Positions 14,480 through 21,171 of a stretch of 22,238 bases of DNA are shown here, piece by piece. Source of the stretch: K189A clade bacterium (GTDB taxonomy: Bacteria > Pseudomonadota > Gammaproteobacteria > Pseudomonadales > Azotimanducaceae); the NCBI GenBank assembly GCA_007571095.1, contig RKSB01000105.1, positions 1-22,238 of the forward strand, in the 5' to 3' direction. Position 1 is the stretch's first letter, and every line of letters begins with the position of its first letter. The translations under genes and the position numbers were made by a program. The notes beneath the pieces are model-generated. The model was not told where the DNA came from and did not search any database. It saw only the letters and a program-made list of their open reading frames with translations.

Positions 14480-15120
14480 CTCGGGGCGTGGCCAAAACCG
14501 TACTGGCGTGCCTGGTCTTCGTTGCTCTGGTCATTACCCTGATTGTCATTCGACACAGTCAAGAGACTCTGCCAAATCCTTTAGCCCTGCAGGAACAGGG
14601 GCTTGTTATGCTGTCGAGACCACGAGCGGTTCAGGATTTCACGCTAACCGACCACACCGGCAGGGAATTCGACAAGAATGACCTGAGGGGTCATTGGTCG
14701 ATACTCTTTTTCGGCTTCACTCATTGCCCTGATATATGTCCCGTAACTCTCGCCACCCTCGCCCGCACAATGGAGCAGATCGAAGATCAAGAGCTCAGGT
14801 CTCGCATCAAGGTCTATCTGGTGAGCGTGGATCCCGAGCGCGACACTCTGGATAAGCTGAAGCAGTACGTAAGCTACTTCTCACCCGACTTTACCGGCCT
14901 GACCGGCCGGCACAGCCAGATAGCAGATTTTGCAAGCCAGGTTGGAGTTGCCTTCGCCAAAGTGCCTTTTGACGGCCCCGACGGCTATACGGTCGACCAT
15001 TCGGGTCAGCTGGTGGTGTTCAATCCAAGAGGGCATTTTCATTCTTTCTTCAAGACACCGCATGAAAGCCGTCAACTTGCCCGCTTCATGGAAGCACTGG
15101 CGGCCCACTTCGTCGGCTAA
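14476..15120 (+). CDS. SCO1/SenC copper chaperone for cytochrome c oxidase
   Basis: Sco proteins deliver copper to, or reduce the cysteines of, the CuA centre of oxidase subunit II, anchored in the inner membrane and facing the periplasm. The 214-residue product starts with GTG at 14476, overlapping the ctaB stop (GTGA). It has one membrane segment (about 7-26). The thioredoxin fold has the copper ligands Cys84 and Cys88 in FTHCPDICP, and the third ligand His175 in YTVDHSGQLVVF. VYLVSVDPERDT is the standard Sco segment. It is the last gene of the operon and converges on cysQ with 12 bp between stops. Confidence 0.95.
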   Translation: MTRGVAKTVLACLVFVALVITLIVIRHSQETLPNPLALQEQGLVMLSRPRAVQDFTLTDHTGREFDKNDLRGHWSILFFGFTHCPDICPVTLATLARTMEQIEDQELRSRIKVYLVSVDPERDTLDKLKQYVSYFSPDFTGLTGRHSQIADFASQVGVAFAKVPFDGPDGYTVDHSGQLVVFNPRGHFHSFFKTPHESRQLARFMEALAAHFVG

Positions 15121-15132
15121 GGCCGCCACCAT

Positions 15133-15978
15133 CTATCCGCCGGAAATCCGGCGAGTCAGCTCGCACCAGTCATACACCGAATCGGCAATAGCCAGAAATT
15201 CCGGATTCAGCAGGCTGTCTTTGGTGTTGTACCTGAGTGGTTGACCGTCAAGTTGTAGAACTTTTCCACCGGCGGCCGCCAAAACCGCATGGGCCGCCGC
15301 AATATCCCATTCCGAAGTCGGTGCAAGACGAGGGTAGAAGTCAGCTGCCCCCTCTGCCAGCAAACAGAGCTTGAGTGCACTGCCGACCGACCGGATCTCC
15401 AGTTTGGAAAAAGTCTTTTCGAGGCCGGTCAGCAGTGACGATAGCCGCTCGTTGCCATGCCGCCGGCTGGTCACCAGGGTGACGGGACGACGACCGGAAA
15501 GCCCTTCATACATGGACCGGCAGGCCAGGTTCAGAGGCGGCCGGTCAGAAGAAAGCAACTGACAGATACCGGCGGCAGGGTAACCCAGATAGAGCCGGTT
15601 CAGAGCCGGTGTCGCAACCAGCCCCAGAGTCGCAACGGATTCTTCGATCAAGGCTATGTTGATGGTGAACTCGTCATTTCGGGCGATGAATTCCCGAGTT
15701 CCGTCCAGCGGGTCAACGAGCCAGTATCGACGCCACTTTTTGCGTTCATCCCAAGTGATTTGCTGACTCTCTTCAGAAAGAATCGGCAATGAAGGTGTCA
15801 GCTTTTGTAATCCTGCACTGATCACCGAATGAGACTTGAGGTCAGCGGCGGTCAGGGGAGAGTCGTCCTCCTTGTGCTCGACATCGAAGTCGCCGCTCGT
15901 CCGGTAGATATCCAGCACCGCTTCAGAAGCCTGCCACATCAAATCGACAAGCGGTTGAATCCAGCGTTTGTACATCAT
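15133..15978 (-). CDS. cysQ: 3'(2'),5'-bisphosphate nucleotidase CysQ
   Basis: CysQ hydrolyses 3'-phosphoadenosine 5'-phosphate, a by-product of sulfate assimilation, to AMP, using magnesium, in the cytoplasm. The 281-residue protein belongs to the inositol monophosphatase superfamily. Metal site 1 is LSEES (Glu69/Glu70), site 2 is DPLDGT (Asp89, Asp92, at 89-94), and the C-terminal metal aspartate is in EWDIAAAHAVL (Asp225). Two ATG codons stand side by side at 15978 and 15975; GGCAAG lies a little upstream and I cannot choose between them. It is divergent from dtd, with 61 bp between the starts. Confidence 0.95.
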   Translation of the reverse strand: MMYKRWIQPLVDLMWQASEAVLDIYRTSGDFDVEHKEDDSPLTAADLKSHSVISAGLQKLTPSLPILSEESQQITWDERKKWRRYWLVDPLDGTREFIARNDEFTINIALIEESVATLGLVATPALNRLYLGYPAAGICQLLSSDRPPLNLACRSMYEGLSGRRPVTLVTSRRHGNERLSSLLTGLEKTFSKLEIRSVGSALKLCLLAEGAADFYPRLAPTSEWDIAAAHAVLAAAGGKVLQLDGQPLRYNTKDSLLNPEFLAIADSVYDWCELTRRISGG

Positions 15979-16039
15979 GAACTTGCCAAAGACGAAGGCG
16001 GGCTACAATGAGCTTTGGAAACAGAGCAAAGCGACAAGG

Positions 16040-16480
16040 ATGCGTGCCTTAATTCAGAGAGTAAGCAAAGCCGAGGTGAAGACTCCAGACGACGGAGTGA
16101 TCGGCAACATTCAGCGAGGTTTACTGGTTTTTATCGGCTTCGTGCCCACAGACACTGAAGCCATACTACCACAGATGGCGAGAAAACTGCTTGGATTGCG
16201 AGTCTTTTCGGGCAGGCGACCGATGGATCTGAGCGTTCAGGATGTTGCAGGCGGCATCCTGCTGGTACCCCAGTTTACTCTGGCCGCAGACTTGCAACGT
16301 GGCATGCGACCGAGCTTCAGCAAGGCCGCTCCCCCCGAGCTGGCCGAACGCCTGTTTGACGCCTTTACCGAACAAGTGCGATCCCTGCATTCGCCTTTTG
16401 CCACCGGCAAATTTGGTGCAACCATGCAGGTTCACCTGATCAACGACGGACCGGCCACCTTCTGGCTTGATCTCCCCTAA
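16040..16480 (+). CDS. dtd: D-aminoacyl-tRNA deacylase Dtd
   Basis: Dtd frees tRNAs wrongly charged with D-amino acids or glycine. I chose the ATG at 16040 (146 aa) because MRALIQRVSKAEV is the exact family N-terminus; the frame is open back to 15968. AAGG abuts the start codon and is too close to be a normal ribosome binding site, so translation may be weak. The second conserved motif, normally SQFTL, reads PQFTL (Pro77, Gln78, Phe79, Thr80): the catalytic Thr80 is present but Ser77 is replaced. The Gly-cisPro motif is NDGPAT (Gly137, Pro138). GMRPSFSKAAPPE is also typical. Its TAA stop overlaps the tatC stop on the other strand. Confidence 0.94.
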   Translation: MRALIQRVSKAEVKTPDDGVIGNIQRGLLVFIGFVPTDTEAILPQMARKLLGLRVFSGRRPMDLSVQDVAGGILLVPQFTLAADLQRGMRPSFSKAAPPELAERLFDAFTEQVRSLHSPFATGKFGATMQVHLINDGPATFWLDLP

Positions 16481-17241
16481 GACGAATCCTCGGATGACCT
16501 GGGCATCAGACGGCTCAGGATCAAACCCGCCTCATACAGCAGCCATGCAGGAACAGCCAAAAGCACCTGAGACAGGACGTCGGGGGGAGTGAGCAACATC
16601 GCAAAAGCAAAGCAGCCGACCACGATATAGGGTCTCTTGTGCCTGAGGGACTCTACTGTGGTGAGGCCACTGCGTACCAACACCATAACCAGAACAGGGA
16701 TTTCAAAGACAATTCCGAAGGCGAAAAAAAGTTTCAGAATAAATTCGAGATAGCGGCTGATGTCGGTCATCACTCTCACTCCCTCGGGCACCACACTGGT
16801 GGTGAACTGGAATACCAGAGGCATAACTGCGTAGTAGGAAAACACCACGCCGCAATAAAACAGCACTACGCTGCTGATGAACATGGGTATAACAAAACGC
16901 TTTTCCCGGCGGTACAGGCCGGGAGCAATGAAACGCCAGACCTGATAAAGCAGAAAGGGCATGGCCGAAAAAACCGCCAGTGCGAAGGAGAGCTTCAGCG
17001 GGGTCAGAAAGGGTGATGCGACCTCCGTGGCAATCATGCCGGATGCCTCGGGCAGCCACCGAAGAAGAGGCTTGGCGATAAACAGGTAGATCTCGTTGGC
17101 AAAATAATAGAGCGGAACGAACAGCAGGCAGACAACAAAGACTGCCGACAACAGGCGTTGACGCAGTTCAATCAGGTGGCTGATAAAGGGGCGTTGTTCG
17201 CTTTCAACCTGAAGGTCGTGTTCATCCTTGACTGCGGACAC
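16477..17241 (-). CDS. tatC: Sec-independent protein translocase subunit TatC
   Basis: TatC is the multi-spanning receptor that binds the twin-arginine signal of folded export substrates in the inner membrane. I place the start at the GTG at 17241 (254 aa), preceded by GGAAGG at 7-bp spacing and 16 bp after the tatB stop. The frame is open to 17406 but that part lies inside tatB. The conserved N-terminal segment PFISHLIELRQRLL precedes the first membrane helix. Further features are FLTPLKLSFALAVFSAMPFLLYQVWRFIAPGL, the conserved loop residues, and FEIPVLVMVLV. Six membrane segments are visible. It is the last gene of tatABC. Confidence 0.95.
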   Translation of the reverse strand: MSAVKDEHDLQVESEQRPFISHLIELRQRLLSAVFVVCLLFVPLYYFANEIYLFIAKPLLRWLPEASGMIATEVASPFLTPLKLSFALAVFSAMPFLLYQVWRFIAPGLYRREKRFVIPMFISSVVLFYCGVVFSYYAVMPLVFQFTTSVVPEGVRVMTDISRYLEFILKLFFAFGIVFEIPVLVMVLVRSGLTTVESLRHKRPYIVVGCFAFAMLLTPPDVLSQVLLAVPAWLLYEAGLILSRLMPRSSEDSS

Positions 17242-17257
17242 AGCCGAACCTTCCGGT

Positions 17258-17581
17258 TCAGTGAAGTTCAGAGGTTCCGGAGCCCTCTTTGCTGCCTCTG
17301 GAGCCGGACTGCAACGCGTTCGCAGTCTGATCAATGACCTCCTGGGTTTCGGCCCTGATCGAGTCGAGTGCCTCGACAGTCTTGTGACCTGAGCGAATAG
17401 TGGCACCCACCTGCTGGTTCAGTTCACTGTCCAGCTCCGAGCGCAGGCGGCTGGCAGCAAAACGTATCTGGTTGTACCAGTGACCCAGCGTTCGCATGGC
17501 TTCAGGCAGACGCTGAGGACCGAGCACGATCAATGCCACGATGCTCAACAACAGGAGTTCGGGAAAGCCGATGTCAAACAT
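17258..17581 (-). CDS. tatB: Sec-independent protein translocase subunit TatB
   Basis: TatB works with TatC in the substrate-receptor complex. The 107-residue protein starts MFDIGFPELLLL, with the TatB-specific glutamate Glu8 in the membrane segment. The hinge is GP (residues 21-22) followed by the amphipathic helix QRLPEAMRTLGHWYNQIR, then a long charged helix and a Ser/Gly-rich tail. It lies 35 bp after tatA and 16 bp before tatC. The length is at the short end of the gammaproteobacterial range. Confidence 0.95.
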   Translation of the reverse strand: MFDIGFPELLLLSIVALIVLGPQRLPEAMRTLGHWYNQIRFAASRLRSELDSELNQQVGATIRSGHKTVEALDSIRAETQEVIDQTANALQSGSRGSKEGSGTSELH

Positions 17582-17616
17582 CTAAGGAGGCTTTGGCAGG
17601 GAGAGTTTGGCGAGTT

Positions 17617-17814
17617 TTACTTGGGCGACTCGGTTTCTGATTTGACGCTCGGCTGAGTGCTGGCTTCAGCAGATTCATCATCATTGTGCATGGCCTTACG
17701 AAAACCCTTGATGGCAGTGCCGAGATCACCGCCCAGCGTTCTCAGGCGCTTGGTGCCAAAAAGCAGAAGCACTATGGCCAGAAGAACCAATAACTCGGTT
17801 ACGCCGAAACTCAT
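17617..17814 (-). CDS. tatA: Sec-independent protein translocase subunit TatA
   Basis: TatA oligomerises to let folded proteins cross the inner membrane. The 65-residue product has the short membrane helix (VTELLVLLAIVLLLFG), the FG hinge (Phe19-Gly20) with KRLRTLGGDLGTAIKGFRKAM as the amphipathic helix, and an acidic, Ser/Glu-rich tail. GAGAGGTAGGT directly before the ATG is a good ribosome binding site. It is separated from hisE by 815 bp holding the repeat array, so it probably has its own promoter; I did not find a convincing one within 17815-18000. Confidence 0.95.
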   Translation of the reverse strand: MSFGVTELLVLLAIVLLLFGTKRLRTLGGDLGTAIKGFRKAMHNDDESAEASTQPSVKSETESPK

Positions 17815-18009
17815 ACCTACCTCTCAGTCGCCGCCGTTTACAGATGCCTTTTGCCAGTCTAAGCTCAAACAACCAAAAATTACAAGTTCAGGGTTGCACA
17901 CTACCCGAATGCACAAACTGTCTCGGCGGCCTTGTTCGGAATACGAAACACTCGGCTATGCGCATTATTACCTTGACAGGCGATCAGAAGAAACCTCTTT
18001 TCCCGATTT

Positions 18010-18345
18010 TTTTATTCCCTTTTTATTCCCTCTTTAGCTGAAGGCTCTTTTTAGCTGAAGGCTCTATTTGGCTGAAGGCTCTTTTTAGCTGAAGGCTCTA
18101 TTTGGCTGAAGGCTCTTTTTGGCTGAAGGCTCTATTTTTATTTTTTTATTCCCTTTTTGGCTGAAGGCTCTTTGGCTGAGGGCTCTATTTTTATTTTTTA
18201 TTCCCTTTTTGGCTGAAGGCTCCTGGCTGAAGGCTCTTTTTAGCTGAAGGCTCTTTTTAGCTGAAGGCTCTTTTTAGCTGAAGGCTCTATTTTTATTTTT
18301 TTATTCCTTTTTGGCTGAGGGCTCTTTCTGGCTGAGGGCTCTTTG
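18010..18345. repeat. T-rich 17-bp-period tandem repeat array, 15 copies
   Basis: The core GCTGAAGGCTC (variant GCTGAGGGCTC) begins at 18037, 18054, 18071, 18088, 18105, 18122, 18160, 18175, 18212, 18226, 18243, 18260, 18277, 18314 and 18331. Nine of the fourteen steps are exactly 17 bp, with CTTTTTA or a close variant between cores; two others are 14 and 15 bp. Three larger steps (37-38 bp) hold an extra 26-27 bp T-rich spacer ending ATTCCCTTTTT or ATTCCTTTTT, a near copy of the lead-in sequence at 18011-18036. The array therefore has a two-level structure. Stop codons occur in the plus-strand frames, so I read it as non-coding. Variants cluster (TTA versus TTG before the core, GAA versus GAG), as expected of slippage and unit duplication. 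Confidence 0.93.
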
Positions 18346-18629
18346 CCTGATTGAGCAAAACTGGCCCCTGCTCTCGCCTTCTTCCAGGAGCAAGCGTGCC
18401 CCGACAGGACTTCTTCAATTCGTAAAGCGGAACGTCTATAAAGGCGTTGAAGGTCGCCTCTTGATGAACGCCCTGCCCTTTGACCGCCTCCAAAAGCCCC
18501 CTATGCAAAAGAAGAACCACTCTCTTTTTTCGCAAATCCTGCTGTCCCCACATAGGGTTGCACGCCGCTTCAGAGGTCTCCGGTTTTCGGAAAGGCACTC
18601 CGGCGGGCAATAGCTTGCTCTCACATGAT
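18346..18629. other. Unassigned 284-bp stretch between the repeat array and hisE
   Basis: Open frames run through this stretch on both strands. A minus-strand frame from the ATG at 18553 to 18293 would give about 86 residues and ends inside the repeat array. None resembles a family I know, and none has a good ribosome binding site. Base composition is ordinary, unlike the T-rich array next to it. It may be a remnant of a lost gene or a small dispersed element. No repeat of it is seen elsewhere in the window. Confidence 0.4.
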
Positions 18630-18962
18630 CTATTCGGATTTCTGACGACTGGCCTTCTCTTCGAGACCCGAGCGCCCCTGTCTGCGTTCCAGTTCTTTCA
18701 ACACTTGACTCAATGGCACTCCCTGATAGGTCAGCAAAAGCAGCAGATGGAACAACAGATCGGCGGCTTCGTGGACCAGGTGAGACTCAGCCTCATCACT
18801 CGCCTGAAAATCTCGACTGGCCAGAATGGTCTCCGTTGTCTCCTCGCTTAGCTTGCGCAGAATTTCATCAAGCCCACGAGCATACATCCGGCTGACATAG
18901 GATGTCTTCTCATCGGCCTGCCTGCGTGCAAGCAGGACTTTTTCCAGTTCAAACAAAAACAT
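18630..18962 (-). CDS. hisE: Phosphoribosyl-ATP pyrophosphatase HisE
   Basis: HisE hydrolyses phosphoribosyl-ATP to phosphoribosyl-AMP, the second step of histidine synthesis, in the cytoplasm. The 110-residue product has the all-alpha MazG-like fold. Features are SYVSRMYARGLDEILRKLSEETTETILA, with the metal-binding glutamates Glu40, Glu41 and Glu44, and HEAADLLFHLLLLL with Glu65 and Asp68. It ends in the family's usual ERRQGRSGLEEKASR. The next enzyme, HisI, is normally encoded just upstream in relatives, but only 80 bp separate hisE from ubiB here. The ribosome binding site is weak. Confidence 0.95.
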   Translation of the reverse strand: MFLFELEKVLLARRQADEKTSYVSRMYARGLDEILRKLSEETTETILASRDFQASDEAESHLVHEAADLLFHLLLLLTYQGVPLSQVLKELERRQGRSGLEEKASRQKSE

Positions 18963-19011
18963 TGCCGACTCGCCCGAACACAGGAATTTTGCACAAGCCT
19001 ACCACACGCAG

Positions 19012-19047
19012 GCTGATCGGCAGGTGCCTGGTCAACTGCCGATCAGC
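19012..19047. other. 12-bp perfect stem-loop overlapping the ubiB stop codon
   Basis: GCTGATCGGCAG (19012-19023) and its exact complement CTGCCGATCAGC (19036-19047) flank a 12-nt loop. The ubiB stop codon (19045-19043) lies in one arm. No T-run follows on the minus strand, so it is not a standard intrinsic terminator. It could protect the ubiB mRNA 3' end or act as an attenuator before hisE. Confidence 0.75.
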
Positions 19048-20626
19048 GCGAGCCATACCAGAATCCATAGCCGATCAGACAGGCAGTCACCAGTAGCCAG
19101 AACAGCCACGTTCTTCGCCTGACCGACGACCTGTTCCATCGTTCGAGCTTTCGCTTTAATGTCTGGATTTCGGTATTCTGGGCTTTCAACCTGTGCTCCA
19201 GCCGGCGCAACCGGAGAGTGCCCTGAGCCAGCAATTCAGGCCAGTCCGACATTGATTCAATCAACTCTGGACTGCGGGCGGCGAGGTTGTTAAGCAAGGC
19301 AATCGGACCAGTCTGCCGAGTCAACCAGGACTCCAGCAGTGGCTTGGCGGTAGTCCAGAGGTCAAGCTGAGGGTAAAGCTGTCGGCCCAAACCCTCAATG
19401 TTAAGCAGAGTCTTTTGCAGCAGCACCAACTCAGGCTGAACCTCCATCTTGAATCGCCCGGCGGTCTCAAACAGGGTAACCACCAGTTGGCCAAACGAAA
19501 TTTCGCTCAAGGGTTGCTCAAAAATGGGCTCGCAGACCGCCTGAATGACCGACTCAAATTCGTCTATGTCGGTGTCGGGCGAAACCCAGCCAGACTCCAG
19601 GTGCAGGCTTGCCACTCGCCGAAAATCCTTGCGAAAGAAAGCCAGCAGATTTTGTGCCAGATAGTGCTTGTGGGCCTCGGCCAGCACGCCAACAATTGCG
19701 CAATCCACCGCAATGTAGCTTGGCTCCTGAGGGTTTCGTACGTCTACAAAGATATTGCCGGGATGCATATCGGCATGAAAGAAGTTGTGCTGAAAGACCT
19801 GAGTAAAAAAAATCTCAACGCCGCGTTCGGCCAGAACCTTCATATTGGTACCGGCAGCCAGCAGCGAGTCGACTTTGCCTATCGGAATGCCGGAAATACG
19901 CTCAAGAACCAGCAGATGGGTTCGACAATAGGGCCAATAGACTCTGGGTACGTAAAGCAGCCTGCTGTTGACAAAATTACGTCTTAATTGAGCAGTATTC
20001 TCGGCTTCATAAAGCAGGTTCAACTCGCCGAGGATGGTTTCTTCGTAGTCCTGCACAAGCTTTTTGGCGTGTATTCTCGAAGCGTCCACAAAAAATCGTT
20101 CAATCAGGTCAGCAAGGTCGTGCATGAGCAGGAGATCCTGTTGAATGACGCGTTCTATTCCGGGGCGTACGATCTTGACGATAACCTGAGTGCCGTCGAG
20201 CAAAACGGCGGCATGCACCTGAGCTACGCTGGCACTGGCAATCGGGTTGGAATCAAAGTCGGTAAAACAAGTCTCCAGCGGCTGACCCAGCAGTTCGGCG
20301 ACCAGAGCTTCCGGATTTTCGATGGAGGGGGCGATCCGATCCTGTAAAAGTTGTAGTTCCTCGGCAATATCGGGTTCAAGCAGATCTCGGCGAGTGGAAA
20401 TCGTCTGGCCAAACTTGATGAAAACCGGACCCAGTGCCTCTATAGCCAGACGAAGACGTTTCGGCAGAGTTCTGCGAGAAGCCGGCAGGAATCTCAAGGG
20501 GTTGATCAGAATCAGTAGATGAACAGGCCAGGGCAGCCGGTGAGTCGGCAGCAGAGACAGAAGAGAATCCAGCCGGTATCGAAAAAACAATCGGCAGATA
20601 GTAAACAGACGGCCAAGGCGAATCAT
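19043..20626 (-). CDS. ubiB: Ubiquinone biosynthesis ATPase/kinase-like protein UbiB
   Basis: UbiB is a membrane-bound member of the ADCK/ABC1 atypical kinase family needed for ubiquinone synthesis. The 527-residue protein carries the family-defining KFGQTIS motif (residues 71-77), the Ala/Ser-rich nucleotide loop SASVAQVHAAVL, HADMHPGNIFVD and DCAIVG, the DFG-equivalent, usually DCGIVG in E. coli-type UbiB. One hydrophobic segment at the C-terminus (about 506-522, TWLFWLLVTACLIGYGFWY) anchors it. GAAGGG lies upstream of the ATG at 20626. It follows ubiJ by 75 bp in the conserved ubiE-ubiJ-ubiB order. Confidence 0.96.
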   Translation of the reverse strand: MIRLGRLFTICRLFFRYRLDSLLSLLPTHRLPWPVHLLILINPLRFLPASRRTLPKRLRLAIEALGPVFIKFGQTISTRRDLLEPDIAEELQLLQDRIAPSIENPEALVAELLGQPLETCFTDFDSNPIASASVAQVHAAVLLDGTQVIVKIVRPGIERVIQQDLLLMHDLADLIERFFVDASRIHAKKLVQDYEETILGELNLLYEAENTAQLRRNFVNSRLLYVPRVYWPYCRTHLLVLERISGIPIGKVDSLLAAGTNMKVLAERGVEIFFTQVFQHNFFHADMHPGNIFVDVRNPQEPSYIAVDCAIVGVLAEAHKHYLAQNLLAFFRKDFRRVASLHLESGWVSPDTDIDEFESVIQAVCEPIFEQPLSEISFGQLVVTLFETAGRFKMEVQPELVLLQKTLLNIEGLGRQLYPQLDLWTTAKPLLESWLTRQTGPIALLNNLAARSPELIESMSDWPELLAQGTLRLRRLEHRLKAQNTEIQTLKRKLERWNRSSVRRRTWLFWLLVTACLIGYGFWYGSR

Positions 20627-20701
20627 TTACGCACCCTTCAAGCTCTCCGATTCAAAAGGATGATCCGGCCAGACAATTCGGGCCGACCGAATGAGCGAGA
20701 A

Positions 20702-21154
20702 TCACGAATGTTTCGGCGACGAAGAGGCATCGCCGAAGAATACATCAAGATGTTCTCTCACAGCAGCTGTTCGGCTGGCTGTCCGAATAGTCTCAAACCA
20801 GGTCTCGACCCAATCAGCAAAGCCTTCTTCCAGACTGGCTAGCTGGTCAATCCAGACTCGGGCAACATTCTCGTCTCCACTCAGGACGACGGTTGAATAA
20901 GGAGGCGGTACGGCCGCCATGATGATGGCTAACAGGCGGTCGGGTGTTCCGGAAAGGACGGTGTCCTTGTCGCACGGCGGTCGGTAAACGACTTGATGAC
21001 GACCACCCTCAATCGACAGGCACAAGCCCTGAGCAGAGCCCAAAGGCAAAAGCATACCGGCTTCGTTCGGCAGTCGCAGGCTGGCGTTTTTCGCCAGCCG
21101 ATCCAGCGAGGCGGCCAGCTTGTCTGCAAGAACCTCAACCAGAAAGCCGCTCAT
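20702..21154 (-). CDS. ubiJ: Ubiquinone biosynthesis accessory factor UbiJ (SCP2 domain, short)
   Basis: UbiJ binds lipids through an SCP2 domain and helps organise the Ubi enzyme complex. The 150-residue product sits between ubiE (17 bp) and ubiB (75 bp), the standard position. The SCP2-type core is recognisable: VVYRPPCDKDTVLSGTPDRLLAIIM, then STVVLSGDENVARVWIDQL and the helix DWVETWFETIRTA. UbiJ is usually about 200 aa with a C-terminal coiled coil, and here the protein stops early. I read past the stop and saw no continuation of that region. GAGAAAA lies directly before the ATG. Sequence similarity is modest, and context carries much of the assignment. Confidence 0.85.
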   Translation of the reverse strand: MSGFLVEVLADKLAASLDRLAKNASLRLPNEAGMLLPLGSAQGLCLSIEGGRHQVVYRPPCDKDTVLSGTPDRLLAIIMAAVPPPYSTVVLSGDENVARVWIDQLASLEEGFADWVETWFETIRTASRTAAVREHLDVFFGDASSSPKHS

Positions 21155-21171
21155 TTTCTCAAGCTGGCGGC

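Noticed and set aside
15138..15153. Hairpin CGCCGGAAATCCGGCG as a terminator between sco and cysQ
   Set aside because: It lies within the cysQ coding end and no T-run follows on either strand.
15968..16039. Longer Dtd starting at 15968
   Set aside because: The family begins exactly at MRALIQRV (16040); the extension overlaps the start of divergent cysQ.
17242..17406. Longer TatC starting at 17406
   Set aside because: It would lie inside tatB in another frame; the GTG at 17241 has a GGAAGG site at ideal spacing and gives the usual TatC length.
18010..18345. The tandem array as a CRISPR
   Set aside because: Units are 17 bp with nearly identical short gaps and no unique spacers of 25-40 bp, and there are no cas genes; the long gaps are copies of each other.
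18293..18610. A 105-codon minus-strand frame across the array edge as a gene
   Set aside because: It starts only with TTG, runs into the tandem repeat for its C-terminus and has an equally long open frame opposite; not enough to call a gene.
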